Positions 1 to 10,600 of a stretch of DNA of 64,000 bases are shown in pieces. This DNA is from Cladopsammia gracilis (taxonomy: Eukaryota; Cnidaria; Anthozoa; Scleractinia; Dendrophylliidae), in NCBI GenBank assembly GCA_022457155.1, contig JAJGOT010000493.1, positions 130,001 through 194,000 of the forward strand, written 5' to 3'. Below the pieces are notes generated by a model. That model ran no database searches. It worked only from the letters and a program-made list of their open reading frames with translations, and was not told the origin of the DNA. Position 1 is the stretch's first letter, and each line of letters opens with the position of its first letter. Both the position numbers and the translations under genes were made by a program.

Positions 1-544
1 TGTAAATGTTTTAAGATGTGCTGATGAGTTAAAGGGGTGTGTGGAAAAATGCATGGAAGTGGTTGTTTGATTGCTTGATTTTCTGATTGAGTTTTTTAGC
101 ATTTCTATTTGTCATGAGTTTCTGATGATTAAATCTGATACTGCTATAGCCCACAGATACGCCTTGGTTACCCCTGACCTCCTGAGATCACCAAATAGCT
201 TTCACATGATTGTATGGTCACACTTCAGGATTTCATCCACAGCTTCATAAGTTGAACCACCTTTTTGTACAGCATAATAAATAGTACCATCGGAAAGTAC
301 TGCTCTGAAAAGCTTTTAATAAACAGTCTTATCAAATTTAAGGTATGATGCCAGGAGGAACAGGGTTGAGGTACTTTTTTAAGGCTTAAAACTCAGTGAA
401 ATGATGCAAAGTACAAAAATTAATTGGGGATGAAATTGAGAAAATAAACATTAGATGTTTTGCCATTTTAAACATATTAATCCCAAGACAATACTTAAAA
501 CAAAATCTACATAAGTCATTACATTTCTGCCACTGTGTAGATAT

Positions 545-674
545 TTGTTGTGGTGCAATTTTGTCCTTGGTTCAAATTTTATTTTCCTTTGTTTTTGGGT
601 ATGGAAATGTATGATAATGAGTTTTAAACAAAGGAAAATAAAATTTGCACCAAAGACAAAATTGCACCACAACA
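545..674. repeat. Fold-back (inverted-repeat) element
   Basis: Two arms of about 48 bases (547-594 and 626-673) are reverse complements, sharing GTTGTGGTGCAATTTTGTC and CAAATTTTATTTTCCTTTG, around a spacer of about 30 bases. It looks like a short MITE. The open frame on the minus strand here is a product of the hairpin. Confidence 0.7.
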
Positions 675-836
675 TATGCATTTGATAGAAAAAAGCACAA
701 CTGGGCTGATAGATAAAACAACAGGCCTGGGATACCTGTTACTGTGTTTCTTTTGTGAGCACTGAGTGATCTTTTTTAGAACAGGGAACAATCAGAGAAA
801 GTTTCAAAAATATTTTCTACAACTTTTAGCTTGAGT

Positions 837-965
837 AGCCTGGCACTGAGGAGTGCGTAGCAATCTGGGTTTCTGCGAGAGTTCATGCTTCACTCTCGTT
901 CCAACTTTTGCACAGCACGAACTGTCCCTGAACGAACTTTCACAGAAACGCTTGCTACGCAGGCT
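837..965. repeat. Short inverted-repeat element
   Basis: AGCCTGG...GCGTAGCAA at the left pairs with TTGCTACGCAGGCT at the right, and GTTTCTGCGAGAGTTC with GAACTTTCACAGAAAC. It is imperfect over about 50 bases per arm. Probably a degraded MITE. Confidence 0.5.
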
Positions 966-1408
966 TTAAATAGCTTGAGGGAATCACCTTAATTTATAGC
1001 ACAGGGACACAAATGAAATGACTTTACTGATACATGTGCATTGCATGAGAAATTAAGTGTAGTGTTCAAATCATTTTCATTTATATTACCATAATTTGGT
1101 AAAGTCCTCTATAAAAACATAATCTTTATGAAGTAGTACAAATGTACATGTAAACTGTACATGTTCAAAAATACAATAACAACAATTATTGTTCTAATTT
1201 AACAGTTACGGTACATGGTGAAAAACAAGGGTAGATTCTGCATTTGAATTGATTTTGACGTCAGAGGGTAACAATTTGCACTGTTGCCCACTAGTGCACG
1301 TGATCAGACCGTGACAAAAGGTGGCATGATTATGATGGATCGAGTGCTCGGCGCATTTTTCAAACTGTCTTGTGTTGTGTTTTTTTTTTGTGTTGCTATA
1401 TAACAAAT

Positions 1409-1517
1409 CACTTAATGACTGATCCCTCGGAAAACAGGGAATTTTGTTTCCCTCGAATCTGGATGTTTCCCGAGACGAACAAAATTCACTGTTTCCCTCA
1501 GGACCAGTCATTAAGTG
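1409..1517. repeat. MITE with CACTTAATGACTG terminal inverted repeats
   Basis: It starts CACTTAATGACTGATCCCT and ends AGGACCAGTCATTAAGTG. The arms pair over about 45 bases (CGGAAAACAGGGAATTTTGT against ACAAAATTCACTGTTTCCCT). Homology with copy B resumes just after its right end (about 1521, matching 34190). Confidence 0.7.
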
Positions 1518-1633
1518 TTTAGTATTGGCAGTTCACAGGGTGTGTAGAAACTTATCAATTAATAGCCATGAGTTTTTAAAAATTGTATTAAATTAAAGCC
1601 TTTCTCTCACTTCTTTGTTTTCGTTAATTTTAG

Positions 1634-4600
1634 TCATTTGAAGAAGCAGTGGATAATGACAAGATGCTGACAGTTGGTTATTTTATGCTGGGGAATGTCA
1701 ATCTGGCTTTGAACAGGTAACGAGACTGCATGAACTCAATTTTACTATTATTAAAACTGTATATTATAATTTTCTTTTTAGGTCCCTTATTGCATAATAA
1801 TATTATAATAATATTTATTTAAGATTGAAGAGGAATATACAATGATGTTTGATGATTGCTCACTTTATACTTAACTCAAGTTCAGACCACTAGCTAATTC
1901 AATTTACAAAACAATGCTGAGAAACTTACTGTTGAATACAACTTGTGGCATACTACACAATATGCACTGGCTTTCCAGCCTTCTGATTGGCTGTATTCTT
2001 CACGGCATTGGATAAATTTATGTACAACATATTAGCAGTCATCACAGTTAAAACTGAGGGATATTAGTTAATTGGAGTCCATTCTTACAGTATTGTGTCC
2101 TTAGTACTTAACACACAAAACTTCACTTCATGTACTACATGTATGTGCAATAATACCTTAATATATCTCTCTCTCACTTTTTCTCTGCCTCTGCCTCTGC
2201 CACTGTCTTGTGCACAAAGTCTAAAAAGTTTACCATTTTCCACCCCTAACCATTTGTAAAATTATCTAATTAAAAACTTAAGGGAAGTAATCCTACAATG
2301 GACTAGCATCCCATCCAGGGGTGGGGTTGTAATACTCCTGCATGTTATTGCTTCATATACATGTACTACAAAAACCACAGTTGCTGATGAGACATACCGG
2401 TATATGATTTCCCGGACAGAAGCATTACATTATTTTTTGCCGTTGAATTGATCAACTCACCTTAGTGATTAAGTTGGTATTAATGTCAGTTAAATTGATA
2501 CTAATTGTTACATGTAGTTCTTAACTTTTGTTTTCTCATAGAAATGAAAAAGCATTGCAGAGTTTTAACGATGCCTATTTCTATCTGCGTGGAAATAAGC
2601 TGATTAATTATCAACAGCTGGGATTGAAATACAAACTTTACTTGTGTGAGGTACAGTGTAGATGCAATTACAGTTTTTTACTAACATATATATTTATTAA
2701 TATAATGAACTATAAAAACCAGCAGATAAGCCACATCTTTTTCATAAACTTTTCACTCAAAATTGGGGATGTGACATACCGCGGCACTGTATCTGTGAGA
2801 ACATGTACAAAAGGTTGTGGTACGTCAACCGTTCTTTTTGAGCCTTTAAATTAAGGAGAGTGGTGCTTAGTAGAGGTACATGTAGTGTCTTTTCTTCTTG
2901 ATCACCTTAAACTAACTTTGTGGATCATATCAAATACCTGATATCAAAGGTGTTAATTCTCTCCTGATTCAACAGATTCTGGCCAACAGAGCCATAGCTC
3001 ACACCAGGTTAGGTGATGCCCAGAAAGCCAGAGAAGATTTTTTAATGGCACTGCAGGCCAAGGTGGAAGCACGGCATAGCATTATTGAAGATTCTTTGTT
3101 ACGTTGGCAGGTGAATATATTTTTTCTATTGAGGATTTTTAAAATATTTTGAAGGGCTGCCTTTTTTAAAATAAAACTGTCAGCTTAATTACAGTGTATA
3201 TTTGTATATGAAAATGTTGTTCTTAGCCAAAAATGACTTCTGTTGCATTTGTTTTGCTAAATACATGTAGGTTTTATTGTAAGAACAATTTGAGATTTTG
3301 TATGATCCTCTAAGTTGTTATTTTTATTATTAATAATGCTTAGGTGATGTTAGACAAGCCAAAATGTTATCAGATTTTTCACATTGCAGTGTTCTTGATA
3401 TTAGACTAAGTGCAATTATACTGAACTCTACAGCTCATGAACTAATGCCAATTAAAACATTTCAACATAAGGCGTCTTTTCTGAAGTTTCAACTTCAGAA
3501 AAGGTAACTGCAAATATTGACTGCTATTCATGTTTGAATAGTTTACTGTATACAGAGAGAAAAAATAAAAATATTATTGATGTTTTCTCTGTTGATTTAT
3601 TGAGAATTGCAATGTAATAAACAGATGGGATAGTTTTGTAATAGATGTGATATATTCCCTTGCTTCTGCAGTCAGGCGGGAGGGAATGTAGAATTTTTGC
3701 AGATGGGATAGTTTTGTAATAGATGAGATATATTCCTTTGTTTGTGCATCAGGCGGGAGAGAATGTAGAACTTTTGCAGATGGGAACCAGTTTTGTAATA
3801 TAAATAGATTTGATATATTCCTTTCTTTCTTTCTGCCATCAGGCGGGACAGAATGTAGTATTTTTGCAGATGGGATAGTTTTGTTATAGATGTGATAATA
3901 TATTCCTTTCTTTCTGCAATCGATCAAGCGGGAAAGAATGTAGAATTTCTGCAGATGGGATAATTTTGTAAAAGATGTAATATATTCCTTTTTTCCTGCA
4001 GTCAGGCGGGAAAGAATGTAGAACTTCTGCAGATGGGTTAGTTTTGTAATAGATGTGATATATTCCTTTCTTTCCGCAATCAGGCGGGAGAGAATGTAGA
4101 ACTTCTGCAGATGGGATAGTTTTGTCCATGATGTCATATATTCCTTCCTATCTGTAATCAGGCGGGAAAGAATGTAGAACTTCTGCAGATGGATAGTTTT
4201 GTAATAGATGTGTTATATTCGTTTCTTTCTGCAGTTAGGCGGGAGAGAATGTAAAACTTCTGCAGATGGGATAGTTTTGTAATAAATGTTATATATTCGT
4301 TTTTTTCTGCAATCAGGCAGGAGAGAATGTACTGAGAATTTCCGCAGATGGCAGGCACCGCGCAGGGGGAGGGGCTGGGGGGGGCTTTAGCCCCCCCCCC
4401 CTCCCCCCCCCCCCCCCACTTTTAAGAAAAAAAGACCTACTGACGGACATTTCGAAATGCTTTGTTAATAAAATCTGCTTTTTGTTCTAGTTCTCAATGA
4501 AAAATAAAAAATAACCAATACCAGATCGAGTGGACGCGATTAAATCTGAACAAACATTACGGTCTGCACTGAGCTTCTTCTGGTAAACCCGGCAACCAAC

Positions 4601-7600
4601 AATCGTTTTCCGCTACTCGAAGATTAAAAATCTGTCTCCGTTCTACGATGAAACAAGAGAGATTCAGCAACCTGACCGTACTTAATACTCATAGGCAGAG
4701 TACAGACAAACTTTGCTTTATTGACGTTACTAATGAGTTTGTTGGTTGCCAGTCAGAGGATAATCGAAAAAGAAATTTCGGCAGTTTTAAGGAAACTGAT
4801 TTTGATGTTTAATCTTAACCAAACATATATAATATCTCCTTCAACAACGGTTATTTTGTTCGTTGTGTTTGTTACAATGTTTAGAAATGGCTCAGGTCTG
4901 TAAAGTTTATAAGTAGGTGTTGAAAAAGCTTTCATCATTTCATCATCATTTTATTTCAATAGTTTAAATTTAACAAATTAAAGAAATATACAACCTGCAT
5001 ATAGCAAAGCTAATCAAGGCAGGTTGTATAATTTACAATCAAATTTAGCAAACACAAATTATTAGTAAAATCAGGTAAATAATAAATAAATAATTAATTA
5101 TAATAATAATAATAAATAAATAAAATAAATAAATAAGTAAAATAAATAAATTAAATAAATAAATAAATAGGTATACACACACATTCACAGATAGCTAGCA
5201 TTTACATGAGTAGTGCAAGAACCTATAATAATAACACATAGAAGATAAAGAAGTTATAATAATAGCTGGAGTCTGATTAATGATAATTGGTAATTTTCAG
5301 CATTAACGTAGAGACCTCAACATAATCATCCTCATTACCAAGTACCGTAAGTAAAAATTGGTGAATTTTATTTTTGAAAGGTTTTTTCCTACGGACCGGT
5401 TGGGTTATTAAGATAAATGGCAGCATTGCGGAAGAGTTATATTAAATACTGCTCACATTGTGTCATTTGCCATACGATTACCAATTTTTATATTTTATTT
5501 ATTATTTTCCGCTCATTTAAGCCGACTTACATTCAAAATTTTCCGGGGGGTGGGGGGGGGGGGGGGGGGAGGGGCATGCCCCCGGATCCACTAGGTGGCT
5601 TAACTCTTACGCGTTTCGCTTTAGCCCCCTCACTTTAAAATGTGCCCGCGGGCGTGGCTTACTCTTACGCGTTCGCTTTAGCCCCCCTCACTTTAAAATG
5701 TGCCCGCGGGCCCTGGATGGGATAGTTTTGTAATAGATGTCGTATATTTCTTTCTTTTTGCAGTCAGGCGGGAGAGAATGTAGACCTTGTGCAGATGGAA
5801 TAGTTTTGTAATAGTTGTCATATATTTCTTTCTTTCTGCAGTCAGGCGGGAGAGAATGTAGACCTTGTGCAGATGGAATTGTTTTATAATAGATGTCATA
5901 TATTTGTTTCTTTCTGCAGTCAGGCGGGAGAGAATGTAGACCTTGTGCAGATGGGATAGTTTTGTAATAGATGTCATATATTTGTTTCTTTCTGCAGTCA
6001 GGCGGGAGAGAATGTAGACCCTCTGCAGATGGGAAAGTTTTGTAATAAATGTGATATATTCCTTTGCTTCTCCAATCAGGCGGGAGAGAATGTAGAACCT
6101 TTGCAAGTGCCATCACACGCCGTCTTTCAACCATCAAGAAAGCAAATGGAAGCTATCAAAGATTTGAATCGCGATTTTTTAGGAAAATCGCAGGTGAGGT
6201 TAAGAAACCAAGTTTCCTTACCCAGTGTTCCTAAAGTAAACAGTCATTATAACTGATGGATTGTCAACGGAGGTCGCTCTTCAATTTTTTTCATTAATCC
6301 AAAAGCGGCTAACGAATCCATTGAATCCATACTCCGATGAGAGTCGTCAGATCAAATTTAAATCCGATAAATTTGGATTTTTGAGATTCTTGATCCGAGC
6401 GTTTCTTATGGAAAAGATTCGAAAAGAGGACATCTGGAAGTAGTCATTTGTGCAAGTTTGGTCACTACGCTCACCGACTCTGATAATTTTATGTCATAGT
6501 CAATTCAGGTGTATTATTAATTCAGTGGAGAAGACTAAAGAATTACAGAAATAAATAAAGAGGTTGAAATGGTCTGTCATCAAAGCTTTCACGTTGCCCT
6601 GATAAGACCGTTCGCATTATGATTATAAACTGAAAGCACGCTCAGATTAGAGATAACGCACATTGCAACAGTGAGTCCACACAAAGAAATGTTTATGTAG
6701 CAGTACATACATACATAAACTTTATTTAAATTCGAATTTACAGAGTAGCATATAGATATGCTAATATCTCCGAAAGCTAAAGCCTGGTTTCCATATAATC
6801 GCAACGATCGCACTGAGCGATCGCAGAAAAAAGTGTTGTGCGACCCTTGCGATCATATGGAAACCAAAACGTTGCGATCCTTGCGATCGTTGCGATTGCG
6901 ATCGCAGAGATAGAAATTTTTCTATCTCTGCGATCGCAATCCCAACGATCGCAGCGTCATGGTTTCCATATGATCGCAAGGGTCGCAAGAATTGCAGCGA
7001 TCGTTACGATCGACGATCGCTGCGATTATATGGAAACCAGGCTTAAGGCCCGAATCGCACTTGCGGACAACTTTTGAATTGTCCGCGACAGTTTGGACAG
7101 AAGGGCCTGGTCGCACTACAGTCAAAAACAAAAATTAGCCCGTGCAAAATGATATAAAAACAAAAACATTCCACAAAAAGCGTGTCGCATCGGAGCGGTT
7201 TCTTTTGTTTTCCTCGATTTTGGCACGGGCTAATTTTTGGTTTTGACTTGTAGTGCGACAAGGCCCGAAATTGGCACACAAAATTGTCCAAGACAACTTG
7301 TCAATTTCTGAGCTAAAATTTGCAAGACAATAAGAAAAGTGGACATTACGGTATGGAAACAATTTTAAGGGTGTGGAGCACGTCGACTTTCAATCTGAGC
7401 ATCAAGCCTTTTCAAAGCGCATGTGGCTTTAAATCTCATTAGTATGTATTTTATATGCGGTATGAAACTGGCTTGTTTTCCCCGCTTTTTTCAATATTAC
7501 TCAGTACCGTCATCGAACACAGCTAAACATGATTCGATTCCAAAATAACGCAAAGTATTTTTTATTTCTAAGCCTTTTCAAGGGTTTTTCTACTTTAAGT

Positions 7601-10600
7601 GATTAAATTGTTTTTGCACACTGCCATTTGCCGTGATAAATTTGAATAAAAAGAAACATGCTGCATATTGATTTGTTTTTCACAAGGAAGAGCGCAATAG
7701 TTATTCAGAAGGCATTGTTATCTGGATTCGCGGGTGCGTTGGAATGTACCAGACAGGCGTGTTTTGTCCTGCCAGAAGGCAAGACTTCGGCTCCTCTGAA
7801 GTTTCGGCTGTTTTGTCGAAACTTTTTCGACTTGGCAAAAGTAGGTCGCACTTGTCTTTGCGGTGATTTCCCGTAATAATGACAACGAATTGCACGTGCA
7901 ACGTGGACCAATCAGCGAGCGGCGGTGTTTTTAAAGTTTTATTTGTCTGCCCAGTTCGTTTCTCTGAGAAGTGTAGGTCGCACTTGTCTTTGCCAAGGGC
8001 CTGGTGGCACTACAGTCAAAAACAAAAATTCGCCAGTGCAAAAATCGAGGAAAACAAAAGAAACCGCTCCGGTGGGACACGCTTTTTGTTTAATGTTTTT
8101 GTTTTTATGTCATTTTGCACCGGCTAATTTTTGTTTTTGACTGTAATGCGACCAGGCCCCAAGTCAGACACTTTAAATTGAAATTCGATAAAAATGTACG
8201 AAATTGTCCCAAGTGTGATTGGGCCTAACTAACTTAGATACACGTATCTATAAATAATAATATAAATTCGTTAAAGTGTGCCCGTTCGAATGCAAGCTAT
8301 AGGGATGATATCTGTTTACAAACATTCTTTTTGTTATTCAAATGTGCCAACCACTGGAACAAAAGAACTCTTTGTTTCGGCAGCCAATAAGGCTCTGGCC
8401 CCGATTGTTCGAAAGGTGGATAGTGCTATCCATCGGATAAATCACTATCCAGTAGATAACACAAAGGATTTTTAAATAATTATCCACTGGATAGTGATTT
8501 ATCCGGTGGATAGCGCTATCCACCTTTCGAACAACCGGGGCCTGGTTGGCACATTAATAACAATTGGTGACGTCATTGATATCTTCCCTGTTGACTACTT
8601 ACCTGTCATATTGTTTATTAGGTGCATTTGTTTAGCTACATTAGGTAGTCTGGATAAAATTCTAAAGTGTGACCATTCAAATGAAAGCTCTTCTAAGCGT
8701 TGCTGTCTTGTGCTTCTGTTTGTTTTCAGTATATGCAACACTCAAAATATATATATTTTTTTGTGAACTATAATTTTGGCCACCCTTGGAAATGAAATAA
8801 TTGACATGCCCTCTAGCCTGCTTGGCAGGTGTAAACAGGGATAGAAGGAATCGCAAGTAAAACGGCAATGGGGAATCACTGCTTCCCCTTCCCTTTTCCT
8901 CGCCATTTACTCCTGCTATGTAAGCTAACATCATCCTTGTCCGTGTGTTGTTACAGGTTGTAGCTGCCCAGGAACTTTCGAAATTTCCTGACGTAAGACC
9001 CAGGGTATGTTTTATTATGCAGTGAATTCATTAATCTTAGTAAACCTTATGATGTCTGATGCTTTTTCATCGGTTCGTGTCTCCACAGATTTTCTTGTTA
9101 TCCCGACCTTTCTTTCATGGTTGTACCTTAACTGCATGGAAACATAAAAAGCGTTTACTTTTTCTTAAAGAGAAGCATAATTGTTTTTCATTTTTTGGTG
9201 TTTATTCTGTAAAGGAGAAAGAAAACTTTCTTTACTGCTTTCCATAGAGTTATGACAAAGTCAATAAACATGTTTTATTTAACTAGTAGCTCGTTAGTTT
9301 CTACGTGTAGAAGGTAATTTGTTATTTTATTTTTCATTGCTTTCTTTAGTCACAACCGCCCTCTCCAACTGCCCCCCAAAAAGTCGAACACGACCAATCT
9401 TCTGAAGAGCCCATTACGACAGGAAAAGTAAGTTTGGAAAAAAAATCACGTTCCTGTTGATGAGGGATTTATATTGATAATGGTGATGGAAAATACCGTG
9501 TTATGTTAAAATGCGCTTTACAATTTAACTGAGAGGTAAGATCGGACGTCAGCATTGAAAAGCGCCTATGGGTGCATTTATGATCTCACCCCACCCATTG
9601 ATCCCATTGATGAATGGAACAGACAATAATACCAATATCAGCCATTCATGATCTCACCTCGCCCACCCACCCAACCCATGTTACATCTGTGTACCAAGTT
9701 AAAGATAAAATATGCATTTATTGACTGAGTGCGAGGGCCGGACGGGAAAATATTTGGCTCGAGGTCATGGCGTACGGACCGAGAGCCAAATATTTTCCCG
9801 TCCGGCCCGACCTAAGTCAGTCAATAAGTATTTTATAATATGACTAGAAAGTACAAGAATAGTCGTGCAGTGCGAGGTCACTTCAACTCGAGCGGGGCTG
9901 GACGGCTTTTTCCGGCCCCGCTCACGTCACCTTGCGATTCTATTTTCTGTATGATTGCGTCAGCGGGGCCGTACGGTCATATTATAAAATCTAATATCCC
10001 GAGATGATGATGATGATGATGATGATGATGATCATAAAGTAAACGGAGCTACAGTAGTTTTTGTCGTTTGACCTAGGCAATGTTTGTCCTGTGTAAGTCA
10101 CAAGACTCTGTCTGTTTTCTTTGATTCACGTAAGATGATGTTCGCCTTGTTCTTATAGGTAACTGGAAGACAAGCATTGATGAGTGATTTACGCAAGAAA
10201 GAAACGCGCAAATCTCTGAAACGAGTCTCTACTCCGTCAGAACCACCAAACAGGCCTCTCCCAGTCCTCCCCGTTCGACCAAGCAGCCCTCGCCGACCTC
10301 CCCCTGAAGTTCGATCCCAGTCTCCCATTAGAATGTCTCCAATGCCGAGACCTGGCGGCGAATCTCGATCTCCTTTGCCTCGAAAACGGATAACTAGTGC
10401 TCCTGCAATGACAGAATCCCAGAAACAACGCCCCTCGGTTGGCCTGAATCCCCCTGATAAGCCCCTGCCACCTGCTCCAAAAAAAAGCCCGCTTCCAACC
10501 CGGAAAATATCCGCACCAGTGAGGTTCGGCAAGGGCCGTGATGTCGCCGTCACAGTTCAGTTAGTTCTTACGCGCTCTATTAAAGTGGACGAGGCGGCTT

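Larger units (their letters stand above)
1..1633 (+). other. Intron 1 of NCF2-like copy A (partial)
   Basis: There is no coding content. The first 130 bases resemble 29575-29700 in intron 1 of copy B (shared GATATGCTGAT-like and GCATGGAAAAA-like stretches in the same order). This shows that the duplication reaches into intron 1 and that the missing first exon should lie upstream of the window. The intron holds three fold-back repeats, listed separately. Confidence 0.6.
7047..8225. mobile_element. Harbinger-like non-autonomous DNA element with two nested MITEs
   Basis: The ends GGCCCGAATCGCACTTGCGG and CCCAAGTGTGATTGGGCC are inverted copies, flanked by TAA at 7044-7046 and 8226-8228. There is no transposase. 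Two copies of a 164-bp MITE are inserted inside (7103-7266 and 7997-8160), so the undisturbed element would be about 850 bp. Confidence 0.65.

Noticed and set aside
3574..4137. 187-residue minus-strand ORF of repeated SHLQKFYILSRL
   Set aside because: It is the reverse complement of the splice-acceptor minisatellite; its repeats follow the DNA period and it lies in an intron.
5688..6137. 149- and 137-residue minus-strand ORFs
   Set aside because: Same minisatellite; the exact 78-bp period keeps the frames open. They also overlap exon 5 in antisense.
6838..7131. ORFs rich in RSQRSQ and IVAIA repeats
   Set aside because: Frames through the palindromic GCGATCGC interior of a MITE; no protein evidence.
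10098..10553. 151-residue minus-strand ORF rich in Gly/Arg
   Set aside because: Antisense shadow of the proline-rich exon 8 of copy A; the same shadow appears opposite exon 8 of copy B.
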